Assembly: GCF_000759795.1 (NCBI RefSeq)
Contig: NZ_BBMZ01000003.1
Location: 18,507-82,506 of the forward strand
From: Pseudescherichia vulneris NBRC 102420
Lineage (GTDB): Bacteria > Pseudomonadota > Gammaproteobacteria > Enterobacterales > Enterobacteriaceae
Length of the DNA: 64,000 nucleotides
Direction of reading: 5' to 3'
Shown here: positions 9,894 to 18,096 of the stretch, piece after piece
Position numbering within the stretch: position 1 is the first letter of the stretch
How the letters are laid out: each line of letters begins with the position of its first letter
Notes under the pieces: model-generated
The model's input: the letters and a program-made list of their open reading frames with translations, nothing else
Told to the model about the DNA's origin: nothing
Database searches by the model: none
Made by a program: the position numbers and the translations under genes

Positions 9894-9911
9894 GTCTGGA
9901 AGATTTGTGCA
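9894..9911. repeat. 18-bp element, copy 2, upstream of the AraC regulator
   Basis: Exact copy of the 18-mer at 9014-9031, in the same orientation and 52 bp before the AraC start codon. It would lie just upstream of the -35 region, where AraC-type activators usually bind. Confidence 0.7.
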
Positions 9912-10075
9912 GCATAGAGCAAAAATCACTGAGATTGCGGCAAACTGCTGAATAGTTTTCACGATCACAGAAGCAAAAAAACATAATTAATTAATATAAA
10001 ATCGCAATAGATTCTCCGCGGCCATCTGTGTCAGAAAGTAACCCTCATTCATAAGAAACCGGAGAAGTGATTCAA

Positions 10076-11530
10076 ATGAGTAGAGGCATACTAAAAAGTC
10101 ACCATAATGAATACCATATATTAACCCGCGGGGAACGTATTGGTTATGGAATGGGAGACTTTGCGCAAAACCTTGTTTTTGGCACAATAGGCGGCTTTCT
10201 TGCTCTGCATATGCTGACCGTCAACGCCATCGGTACAGCAACCGCAGGGTTTATATTTCTTTTCGTCCGAATCATCAATGTCTTTTGGGATCCCATGGTG
10301 GGAACCTATGTCGACAAACGAATTTCAGCAGCGGGAAAATATCGCCCCTGGCTCTTAAGAGCGGGCGTGCCGCTGGTTATTCTCTCCGCTTTGCTTTTTA
10401 CACCTATCCCCGGTATCAGAGGTTCAGTTGCCTTTGCCTTTATCGTTTATTTGGCGCTTGATTTGGTCTATTCATTGGTAAACATACCGTATGGATCGCT
10501 TAATGCTTCACTGACCAGAGATCCTGAATCTATTGATAAACTGACCAGTACAAGAATGATGTTGGCTAACACGGCCAATCTGCTTGTCTACACGCTTTTC
10601 CCGATGTTTGTCCAAATGGCCTCACCAAAGGATCGTAGCCTCAAGGATACCGGCTTCTTTGGGCTTGAGCTTAACATGGGGAACTATACCGACCCATCAG
10701 CGAATTACGCCTGGTTTGGCGTTTACTCTGTTTATATGATAATCGGTGCTGTGGCACTTTTTATCTGCTATAAGTTCACGAAAGAACGTGTAGTCGCGAC
10801 TGCAGAACAGACTGCCAACGTAAAAACAACCGATCTGTTCCTTGAACTGAAATACAACCGACCGCTGGTTATCCTCGGACTGTTTTTCATGCTGGGCTTT
10901 ACGTTCATGTTTTTCATGAATACCGTAAATGGCTTTTTCAATCAGTTTGTTGTCGGTCATTCAGAGTGGATGGGAGCTGTAGGCCTGGTAGCCTCCATTC
11001 CGGGTATTCTGTTCCCCGTTTTCTGGCCAAGGCTCAAGAAAATTTTTGGCAAAAAAGGCTTCTTCCATCTTTTCCTTGGCATGTTTATCGTCGGTGAATT
11101 GCTCACTTACGTGTGGTCACGGGAAGGGATGCATGACGCCTTGTGGCTTGCTTATATCGCAACCTTTATTAAACAGTGGGGCTTAACGTCAGCGACCGGA
11201 TTCATGTGGGCGCTGGTTCCTGAAGTCATTGCTTATGGCGAATTAAAATCAGGAAAGCGCAACGCCGCCATCATTAATGCGATTATGGGGCTCTTCTTCA
11301 AGATTGGTTTTACCCTTGGTGGCGCAATCCCACTTTGGCTGCTGGCCGCCTATGGTTTTAACGAAACAGGTGCGCAACAAAGTGCTAATGCAATCGACGG
11401 GATCATTATGACGGCGGTGTGGATCCCCATTGTTTTAGCTGTCATTTCAATGATCGTTATTCAAGCCTATCCCATCTCAGACAAAAATGTTACAGACATT
11501 AACCGTCAACTCGATGAGATACGCGTGTAA
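10076..11530 (+). CDS. GPH-family glycoside/xyloside:cation symporter
   Basis: A 484-residue MFS-related transporter of the glycoside-pentoside-hexuronide family. Motifs ERIGYGMGDFAQN near the N-terminus, NVFWDPMVGTYVDKR, and IPYGSLNASLTRDPESID are those of XynP/YagG/YicJ-like carriers; twelve hydrophobic segments are visible. The ATG at 10076 is chosen (GGAGA 10 bp upstream) over a GTG at 10067. It forms an operon with the GH43 xylosidase 56 bp downstream, so xylobiose or other beta-xylosides are the likely cargo. The pair is clearly AT-richer than the flanking backbone, suggesting transfer. Confidence 0.86.
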   Translation: MSRGILKSHHNEYHILTRGERIGYGMGDFAQNLVFGTIGGFLALHMLTVNAIGTATAGFIFLFVRIINVFWDPMVGTYVDKRISAAGKYRPWLLRAGVPLVILSALLFTPIPGIRGSVAFAFIVYLALDLVYSLVNIPYGSLNASLTRDPESIDKLTSTRMMLANTANLLVYTLFPMFVQMASPKDRSLKDTGFFGLELNMGNYTDPSANYAWFGVYSVYMIIGAVALFICYKFTKERVVATAEQTANVKTTDLFLELKYNRPLVILGLFFMLGFTFMFFMNTVNGFFNQFVVGHSEWMGAVGLVASIPGILFPVFWPRLKKIFGKKGFFHLFLGMFIVGELLTYVWSREGMHDALWLAYIATFIKQWGLTSATGFMWALVPEVIAYGELKSGKRNAAIINAIMGLFFKIGFTLGGAIPLWLLAAYGFNETGAQQSANAIDGIIMTAVWIPIVLAVISMIVIQAYPISDKNVTDINRQLDEIRV

Positions 11531-11586
11531 TTAAAACAATTAAAAACAACCAAAATACAAAAAACAGCTTAAAAAGGTAGAAATCT

Positions 11587-13266
11587 ATGTCACTTATTCA
11601 AAACCCTATCTTACGTGGCTTTAATGCCGACCCGAGTATTATCCGTGTAGAAGACACTTACTATATCGCGAGCTCCACGTTCGAGTGGTTTCCTGGCGTT
11701 CGTCTACATGAGTCTAAAGACCTGCAGCACTGGAATCTACTCCCCAGTCCCTTATCAACTACCACGCTGTTAGATATGAAAGGAAATCCTTCATCAGGCG
11801 GAATTTGGGCACCGGACCTCTCCTATGCCGAGGGTAAATTTTGGCTAGTTTATACCGATGTGAAAGTCACAGAGGGTGCCTTTAAAGACATGACCAACTA
11901 TCTATCCACCGCAACAGATATCCGTGGTCCCTGGACAGATCCGATCAAGCTTAATGGCGTAGGTTTTGACGCCTCACTTTTCCATGACGACGATGGGCGT
12001 AAATATATCGTTCAACAAACCTGGGATCACCGAGAGTATCACCATCCCTTTAACGGCATTACCTTAACCGAGCTGGATATCCATACCCTGAAACCTATGC
12101 CAGAAACAGCACGAACCCTTTATCGCGGCACTGCAGTTGCACTTGTTGAGGGGCCACATATCTATAAACTGAATGGCTATTACTACCTTTTCGCCGCTCA
12201 GGGCGGGACCGTTTTCACTCACCAGGAGGTAGTTGCACGTTCAAAAACCCTCGACGCCAACAGCTTTGAGACACAGCCAGGGGAGGTGTTCTTAACTAAC
12301 GTGGACACCCCAGACAGCTATATCCAAAAACAGGGTCATGGTGCGCTGGTTTCCACGCCCAAAGGAGAGTGGTATTACGCTTCACTCTGCGCTCGCCCAT
12401 GGAATCGTGCAGGTGAATCGGCCTACGCTCCCCGCGGTTGGTCAACCCTTGGCAGAGAAACGTCTATCCAAAAAGTGTATTGGGATGAGGAAGGCTGGCC
12501 ACGAGTTGAAGGGGGTCACGGAGGAAAAACCTTTGTCGAAGGGCCCGTTGATACCATTCATACCGAAAGCGCAGAAGATCACAGCCAGCATGATGAGTTT
12601 GATACGCCGATGCTCGATCTCAACTGGAATACGCTTCGTGTTCCGTTCACCGAAAAAATGGGCACAACAGGTGACGGAAAATTAACGTTAATAGGTCAAG
12701 GTTCTTTAGCCAATACGCATGACCTGTCGCTTATCGCGCGGCGCTGGCAAGCTTTTTATTTTGATGCTCAGGTAAAGGTAAAATTCAATCCTTTCACCTA
12801 TCAACAAATGGCGGGATTAACGAATTACTATAACGATCGTCACTGGAGCTTTGTTTTCATTACATGGAATGAAATTAATGGCTCAGTAATCGAAATAGCC
12901 GAAAACAACCGAGGGAAATATACCTCACACCTGAAAGATAAAGCCATCAACATCCCAGAAGACACCGAGTACGTCTGGTTCCGCACGAAGGTTCGGAAGG
13001 AAACCTATACTTATGAATACAGTCTGGATGGGACACGCTTTACGGAAATTCCTGTCACCTTAGATGCTGCAATTCTCTCAGATGATTATGTACTCCAAAG
13101 CTATGGCGGATTCTTTACGGGGGCATTCGTTGGCCTTGCGGTAGTTGACTACTCTGGTTACGCAGCCAAAGCCGAGTTTTATCATTTCGATTACCACGAG
13201 CTTGGTGACACCCTCCAGGCCGATGACACTTACAGCTGGACAGCCAGTGAATCACGCTTTGACTAG
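11587..13266 (+). CDS. Glycoside hydrolase family 43 beta-xylosidase
   Basis: A 559-residue cytosolic enzyme that releases xylose from the non-reducing end of xylo-oligosaccharides. The GH43 catalytic triad is readable: the general base Asp15 in FNADPSIIRVED, the pKa-tuning Asp128 in GFDASLFHDDDG, and the general acid Glu188 in LVEGPHIYKL. The five-bladed propeller domain (about 1-320) is followed by the beta-sandwich domain usual in XynB/YagH enzymes. It is the second gene of the xyloside operon and uses the sugar imported by the symporter. Relatives can also show arabinofuranosidase activity. Confidence 0.9.
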   Translation: MSLIQNPILRGFNADPSIIRVEDTYYIASSTFEWFPGVRLHESKDLQHWNLLPSPLSTTTLLDMKGNPSSGGIWAPDLSYAEGKFWLVYTDVKVTEGAFKDMTNYLSTATDIRGPWTDPIKLNGVGFDASLFHDDDGRKYIVQQTWDHREYHHPFNGITLTELDIHTLKPMPETARTLYRGTAVALVEGPHIYKLNGYYYLFAAQGGTVFTHQEVVARSKTLDANSFETQPGEVFLTNVDTPDSYIQKQGHGALVSTPKGEWYYASLCARPWNRAGESAYAPRGWSTLGRETSIQKVYWDEEGWPRVEGGHGGKTFVEGPVDTIHTESAEDHSQHDEFDTPMLDLNWNTLRVPFTEKMGTTGDGKLTLIGQGSLANTHDLSLIARRWQAFYFDAQVKVKFNPFTYQQMAGLTNYYNDRHWSFVFITWNEINGSVIEIAENNRGKYTSHLKDKAINIPEDTEYVWFRTKVRKETYTYEYSLDGTRFTEIPVTLDAAILSDDYVLQSYGGFFTGAFVGLAVVDYSGYAAKAEFYHFDYHELGDTLQADDTYSWTASESRFD

Positions 13267-13356
13267 CCAGGGTTTGGAAAATCTGGGCAAACGTGTGGCG
13301 TAAACAGGTAGATTGTCGCAATAGTAAGCAGTTGAACGGCTTTTCGATGATTTTGA

Positions 13357-13385
13357 TTGACGGAAAGAGGCGACTACGGTTTAAT
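13357..13385 (+). promoter_or_regulatory. Sigma-70 promoter of tRNA-Phe
   Basis: TTGACG (13357-13362) and TTTAAT (13380-13385) are separated by 17 bp. The GC-rich stretch GCGCTGCG after the -10 is typical of stringently controlled stable-RNA promoters. Confidence 0.75.
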
Positions 13386-13395
13386 GCGCTGCGTT

Positions 13396-13471
13396 GCCCG
13401 GATAGCTCAGTCGGTAGAGCAGGGGATTGAAAATCCCCGTGTCCTTGGTTCGATTCCGAGTCCGGGCACCA
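13396..13471 (+). tRNA. pheU: tRNA-Phe (anticodon GAA)
   Basis: A 76-nt cloverleaf starting GCCCGGATAGCTCAG and ending GGGCACCA, with encoded CCA. The acceptor stem GCCCGGA/TCCGGGC pairs perfectly; the anticodon loop TTGAAAA carries GAA; the T loop TTCGATT is standard. In E. coli pheU lies beside yjdC and is a known insertion site for genomic islands; here accessory DNA lies on both sides. Confidence 0.97.
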
Positions 13472-13472
13472 C

Positions 13473-13524
13473 TATTTAGAAGAACCCGCCTATGGCGGGT
13501 TTTTTGCTTTTGGAGAGCCGGACT
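13473..13524 (+). repeat. tRNA-Phe terminator and flank, copy A of a direct repeat
   Basis: TATTTAGAAGAACCCGCC opens a segment containing the terminator hairpin ACCCGCC-TAT-GGCGGGT followed by six T residues, then TGCTTTTGGAGAGCCGGACT. A near-identical copy is at 17176-17228 (one base change and one inserted C). This copy terminates tRNA-Phe. Confidence 0.9.
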
Positions 13525-13777
13525 CTTTACCGAACTTCCTTCGATCACTCCTCGCATCCCTGCGACTCGCCCTACGGGACAGCGCTTGCGTGAATCTCTG
13601 CCTGCTCACAAAAATAAACTTTAATATCAACACGCAAAGCAAAACCCATTAACTCACTGATTTTAATACATTAAAACCTTGGCAAAATCCTAATCTTAAA
13701 ATAGATCTGGAGCATATATAAATAACACGGTAACTAAATTATAATTCTTTAGTATCAGGTTGATATACGAGGTCAGA
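13525..13777. other. Intergenic stretch after tRNA-Phe, no gene seen
   Basis: No supported ORF or RNA. The DNA becomes AT-rich toward the molybdopterin-fold gene, whose promoter is probably in the last 100 bp. Confidence 0.5.
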
Positions 13778-14272
13778 ATGCGGTTAATTGTTATGCTGTT
13801 AAGCTTTGTGCTCTGCACACCAGTCTGGGCGGGTGAACTTTCCAGACCTGCCGGTAAAATCCTTTTAACGCTGTCTGGTAATATCGAAAATACAAATGAA
13901 GGTGGCAAAGCCGTTTTTGATCTCGCCAGCCTTGAGAAACTGGGTATGGTCAGCTTTCAGACGACCTCTCCCTGGTATGATGGCCGCACTACCTTTACGG
14001 GTATTTCACTACAAAAGCTCATGGACTATGTCGGGGCGAAAGGTACTGTCGTTAAGGTCACTGCGCTCAATGACTACACCACCGAAATCCCTCTCAGTGA
14101 TTTTAAGAAACACAATGTCATCCTTGCCTTAAAAGTTAACGGAGAATATATGCGCATCCGTGATAAAGGCCCGTTGTTTGTTGTTTATCCTTATGACAGT
14201 AAGCCTGAGCTGAACAATCAGATTTATTATTCAAGATCGGCCTGGCAGGTCAGTAGAATGAATATTGAGTAA
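13778..14272 (+). CDS. Periplasmic molybdopterin-oxidoreductase-fold protein
   Basis: A 164-residue exported protein. Residues 1-18 are a signal peptide (MRLIVMLLSFVLCTPVWAG). The rest resembles the small oxidoreductase molybdopterin-binding domain family: LTLSGNIENTN, a FQTTSPWYDGRTTFTGISLQKLMDYVG region, and IRDKGPLFVVYPYD. I see no cysteine in the mature part that could ligate molybdenum, so it may be a binding or sensor version rather than an enzyme. The ATG at 13778 has GAGG upstream. It ends 17 bp before a GGDEF-EAL gene and probably acts with it. Confidence 0.75.
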   Translation: MRLIVMLLSFVLCTPVWAGELSRPAGKILLTLSGNIENTNEGGKAVFDLASLEKLGMVSFQTTSPWYDGRTTFTGISLQKLMDYVGAKGTVVKVTALNDYTTEIPLSDFKKHNVILALKVNGEYMRIRDKGPLFVVYPYDSKPELNNQIYYSRSAWQVSRMNIE

Positions 14273-14289
14273 GGGGTCAGAAGACCAAC

Positions 14290-16218
14290 ATGAACAGAAT
14301 TCTGGCTGGCATCATCTGTTTCCTTTTTATATCTACCGGATATATCTCCTTTCTTGTTCATGAAAGGCAACAAGAGCTGCAGAAACTGACTCACTACGCC
14401 GCTGCGTGGTCTGCTGCACAGATAGTCTCAGAGTATTATCGGCTTGAATCGATGCTGGGTATTTACAGTATCGATGAGACGATGCCTGTGGATGATGTGC
14501 GCATGCGTCTCGATCTTATGCTCAGCCAGAGCGATTTAATGAAAGAAGGCGATCTGAGGAGTTACATAGAGAGTAGTAAGGCCCAGCATACTCTGGCTTT
14601 ACAGCTTGAGAAGACGCTTGAGTATCTGGATATGCATCTTGAGAAAATGGACCGCTCAGAAATCCAGGAATACCTAAAAAAAATGCAGACGCTTAATGCC
14701 CAACTGGGGCGTCTGTCGTCCGGCGCGTTAGATAAAGATATCAACTCGATTAATGACGCCAATCTCAAAATCAAAACTCTTTACTATATTTACTCAGCGA
14801 CATCTTTATTGCTAATCATAATGAGTGCGATACTTGGCGTGCTGGTATTTTATCAAAAAAGAAATATTTTAAAGACGCATCTTCAGGTCCAGAATCTTGC
14901 GGATGCACTGCAAGACTCTAAAGAAAAACTGCAAGCCCAGAATGCGAAGTTGGAGTATGACATCTTCCATGACTCACTGACGCAGATGAATAACCGCCAT
15001 TTTTTCTGGGGGAATCTGAATGAAACCATCGAGAGCGCAGTAAAAAGCAATAATTCTGTGGTTGTGATGTTGTTTGATTTAGATCGATTCAAGGAGGTCA
15101 ATGATACGTATGGTCATGATGTCGGCGACATGTTATTACGCCAAATATCACACCGTCTGATTTCGATGGGCCTGATTTCCGATACGCTTTCTCGTTTAGG
15201 CGGTGATGAGTTTGCCTTTATCTCGAGTGGCCTGACGGAGAGCTGTGCCGTTTCACTGGCCCAAAATATAATCGATGCTATTAGCCAGCCCTACACGCTT
15301 GATAATACGATTATCAATATAACCACCAGTGTCGGCATTGTTATCTCAGACACTGAACGCCGCTCCGACTACCTTTACAAATTTGCCGATCTGGCTCTTT
15401 ATGAAGCCAAAAATGAAGGCGCGGGTAAGATAAAAGTCTTCCGTCAATGGATGTTAGAAAAACTGCAAGAAAGCCGAACGCTTGAGCATGATATGGCAAA
15501 GGCATTAGTGAACAAAGAGTTCGTGGTTTACTATCAGCCTATCGTCGATTCATTCAGCCGGGAAATTTACAGCTATGAAGCCCTTATTCGCTGGATTCAT
15601 CCTCTGAAGGGCCTCCTGTCGCCGGACAGCTTTATTGCTGTGGCTGAGAAAACAGGAATGATTAACGAGATGGGGAAATCGGTGCTTGAAATGGCCTGCC
15701 GGGAAGCCGCTTCCTGGGTGATCCCAGCTAAAATTTCAGTCAATGTCTCCCCTGTCCAGCTAAGCAGCAACGCCTTTGCCGGGATAGTGCTGTCCATTCT
15801 GAACGAAACGGGACTCCCCGCTGAGCGTCTTGAGCTGGAGGTGACTGAATCCTCTCTCTTTACTGAAAATAATGCGCCGATGAATACGCTTAACATGCTG
15901 CGAGAGCTAGGGGTGAAAATCTCCATTGATGATTTTGGTACTGGTTATTCTTCTCTTTCGCGCCTCAGCAGGCTTGCCTTCGATAAAATCAAAATAGACA
16001 AGTCCTTTGTGCATTCGCTATCAACTCAGGAAGACGCCCTTAATATCATCAGGCTCATCACCGGCATGGCGAAATCCCTCAATATGAAGGCCGTTGCGGA
16101 AGGTGTTGAAACTCAGGAGCAGCTGGAAAGCCTTCAGGTGCTGGGCTGTGATTTCTCACAGGGCTATCTGTTTGGTAAACCTCAGCCTTATGTAGATGAG
16201 AAAATCAGAAACGGATAA
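14290..16218 (+). CDS. GGDEF-EAL cyclic-di-GMP enzyme
   Basis: A 642-residue inner-membrane protein. A first TM segment (about 3-21), a periplasmic helical sensor of about 145 residues, and a second TM (about 167-190) lead to a short coiled region, then a GGDEF domain with intact GGDEF at 304-308, then an EAL domain with intact EAL at 430-432 plus IDDFGTGYSSL and the final SQGYLFGKP. Both active sites look competent, so it could make and degrade c-di-GMP. It follows the periplasmic molybdopterin-fold gene by 17 bp; that protein is probably its periplasmic input. Low GC suggests acquisition. Confidence 0.88.
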   Translation: MNRILAGIICFLFISTGYISFLVHERQQELQKLTHYAAAWSAAQIVSEYYRLESMLGIYSIDETMPVDDVRMRLDLMLSQSDLMKEGDLRSYIESSKAQHTLALQLEKTLEYLDMHLEKMDRSEIQEYLKKMQTLNAQLGRLSSGALDKDINSINDANLKIKTLYYIYSATSLLLIIMSAILGVLVFYQKRNILKTHLQVQNLADALQDSKEKLQAQNAKLEYDIFHDSLTQMNNRHFFWGNLNETIESAVKSNNSVVVMLFDLDRFKEVNDTYGHDVGDMLLRQISHRLISMGLISDTLSRLGGDEFAFISSGLTESCAVSLAQNIIDAISQPYTLDNTIINITTSVGIVISDTERRSDYLYKFADLALYEAKNEGAGKIKVFRQWMLEKLQESRTLEHDMAKALVNKEFVVYYQPIVDSFSREIYSYEALIRWIHPLKGLLSPDSFIAVAEKTGMINEMGKSVLEMACREAASWVIPAKISVNVSPVQLSSNAFAGIVLSILNETGLPAERLELEVTESSLFTENNAPMNTLNMLRELGVKISIDDFGTGYSSLSRLSRLAFDKIKIDKSFVHSLSTQEDALNIIRLITGMAKSLNMKAVAEGVETQEQLESLQVLGCDFSQGYLFGKPQPYVDEKIRNG

Positions 16219-16324
16219 AGCGAACATGTGCTTCCTGCCTGTGAATTTATAGCTCAAGCCAGGCATGACAGCTATCTTTGCTGCCGCCGCTATGTAAAAG
16301 GAGGCCTTAAATACGTCTGGCTCA

Positions 16325-17002
16325 TCAAATTTTGTGTGCCTCTGAAAGATGCGATATGTCATCACACATCTCTTGTAACTCATTGATCAGTCTTGCCACA
16401 TGGAAACCATCGCACACGGAATGATGTACCAGAACGGCGAGTGGCAATACTATTTTCTCACCCTGTTGGTAGTATTTTCCAAGCGTAAACATGGGGGAAA
16501 AAAAGTTGTGCATATGAGCGACATTGGTATTGAAACTGGTAAAACTTACCCAAGGAATAGCCGATATGAAAAATATATTTTCCCGAGACTCCGCCTTAGG
16601 CCAATAAGAGAGGTTATCACGGTACTGCGCCATGTCTTCAGAATACGTTTTTTGGAAGTGATGAATATTGCCATCGTAGTGGCTCCATAATGATGAAAAA
16701 GTCTCCGTTTCATTATGAAAAATGGTGTAGTTTGGATGAACTTCATTCCATACAACAAGTTCATTATTCTTTATGGCCATGCGGAACTCCGCGTGACTGT
16801 TTACGACTTTAGAAAGGAGAAAAATAATAGTGGGATAAAATTTCCAGCCAACTTGCTTTGTATATTTAAGCAGCGCGGTAATATCCAGCAGGACGGTTTG
16901 GTTAAAAGTAGATTCAGCAAACGACTGAAATATCTCAAAATGCTCCTTTCTTGCCCAGCGAGACAAATCAACAGGCGTATATTCAGGGGTTGTTTTTTTC
17001 AT
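16325..17002 (-). CDS. Chloramphenicol acetyltransferase, type A
   Basis: A 225-residue enzyme of the CatA family, which O-acetylates chloramphenicol with acetyl-CoA. Conserved features are the N-terminal DLSRWARKEHFEIFQSF, FRMAIKNNELVVW, ETFSSLWSHY, NPW-like IPWVSFTSFN, and the active-site block HHSVCDGFH with catalytic His194 and structural Asp198. Length is close to the usual 213-220. No truncation is seen, so it should be active, though expression is unproven. It is convergent with the GGDEF-EAL gene and lies inside the repeat-bracketed AT-rich segment next to tRNA-Phe, not in an integron or transposon that I can see. Confidence 0.9.
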   Translation of the reverse strand: MKKTTPEYTPVDLSRWARKEHFEIFQSFAESTFNQTVLLDITALLKYTKQVGWKFYPTIIFLLSKVVNSHAEFRMAIKNNELVVWNEVHPNYTIFHNETETFSSLWSHYDGNIHHFQKTYSEDMAQYRDNLSYWPKAESRENIFFISAIPWVSFTSFNTNVAHMHNFFSPMFTLGKYYQQGEKIVLPLAVLVHHSVCDGFHVARLINELQEMCDDISHLSEAHKI

Positions 17003-17175
17003 TTTTTAACCTTTGTCTATAAATTACCTATCAGATGTTAGTCTACATTTTTGTGGATTAAAAAGATATATGGCACAGCCCGAGTTAGTAGAGAGCGCAT
17101 CCTTATGCAAGAGCAAAGAAAATCTAAAACATCGAGTATATCAGAGACTAAAAGTAGATTGTGTTAATCCTGGCT

Positions 17176-17228
17176 TATTTAGAAGAACCCGCCTATGGCG
17201 GGCTTTTTTGCTTTTGGAGAGCCAGACT
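17176..17228 (+). repeat. tRNA-Phe terminator and flank, copy B of a direct repeat
   Basis: Repeats 13473-13524 almost exactly, including the terminator hairpin ACCCGCC-TAT-GGCGGG and a T run, but has no tRNA before it. The preceding bases ATCCTGGC only faintly resemble the tRNA 3' end TCCGGGCACCA. It marks the right edge of the AT-rich segment. Confidence 0.88.
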
Positions 17229-17266
17229 TTTTAAAACGAGATGGGCAAAATCTGACGCGCCATTTT

Positions 17267-17947
17267 CTATACGGTCAGTTGTTTCAGCAGCTGCTCAGCG
17301 GTTGCCGCCGATGAGGTCGGGTTCTGACCGGTAATCAGCAGGCCGTCAGTGAGGACATAGGAACTCCAATCCTCACCTTTAGAATAGATCCCCCCTTTCG
17401 CAATCAGCTCGTCTTCAACCAGGAACGGCACCACGTGAGTCAGGCCTACCGCCTCCTCTTCTGTATTCGTGAAGCCGGTGACCTTGCGTCCCTCGACCAG
17501 CGGTTTACCTTCAGGCGTTTTAACATGGCGCAGGACGCCCGGAGCATGGCAGACAAATGCAACATGCTTGCCGGCAGCGATGAAGGATTCGATCAGCGCA
17601 ATGGAGTGCTTATCCTCCGCCAGATCCCACAGTGGACCATGCCCACCCGGATAGAACACCGTGTCGAAATCTGCCTGCGATATGCTGTCCAGGCGGACGG
17701 TATTCGCCAGCTGAGCCATAGCATCAGCATCAGCTTCAAAGCGGTGCGTAAATTCAGTTTGCGCGTCCGGCTCATTGCTTTTCGGATCCAGCGGCGGCTT
17801 ACCGCCTTTTGGCGAGGCCAGCACGATTTCCGCGCCGGCGTCTTTAAAGGCGTAATAAGGTGCGGCCAGCTCTTCAAGCCAGAAACCCGTTTTATGACCG
17901 GTGTTGCCCAAGGTGTCGTGAGAGGTCAGGACTATTAATACTTTCAT
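17267..17947 (-). CDS. DJ-1/PfpI family protein (type 1 glutamine amidotransferase-like)
   Basis: A 226-residue protein starting MKVLIVLTSHDTLGNTGHKTGFWLEE, with PGGHGPLWDLAED and the nucleophile elbow FVCHAPGVL. The Cys within VCHAPG plus the preceding Glu in GFWLEE match Hsp31-like DJ-1 members that act on glyoxals or as chaperones. The ATG at 17947 has GGAG 8 bp upstream. It is divergent from a KPR-like reductase gene; with the neighbouring reductase and flavoenzyme genes it may deal with reactive carbonyl compounds, which is inference. Confidence 0.85.
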   Translation of the reverse strand: MKVLIVLTSHDTLGNTGHKTGFWLEELAAPYYAFKDAGAEIVLASPKGGKPPLDPKSNEPDAQTEFTHRFEADADAMAQLANTVRLDSISQADFDTVFYPGGHGPLWDLAEDKHSIALIESFIAAGKHVAFVCHAPGVLRHVKTPEGKPLVEGRKVTGFTNTEEEAVGLTHVVPFLVEDELIAKGGIYSKGEDWSSYVLTDGLLITGQNPTSSAATAEQLLKQLTV

Positions 17948-18096
17948 TATCATTCTCCGATTTATCACTTTGCTATTAATACTAGCCCGGCCGTATATAA
18001 AAATAGTGCCAATTCAGATTAGTCGGTAAGGCATATCAGCGTACTATCCCTTGTTGGCACTGTAATGATTATTCAATCACATCAGGAGAACACGAG

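Noticed and set aside
13427..13624. A 65-residue ORF beginning inside tRNA-Phe
   Set aside because: It starts in the tRNA and runs through the terminator; the similar peptide at 17013-17234 arises only because both read the repeated flank.
13396..17228. A classic integrase-borne genomic island with attL/attR in the tRNA
   Set aside because: No integrase is seen, and the right-hand repeat does not include the tRNA 3' end.
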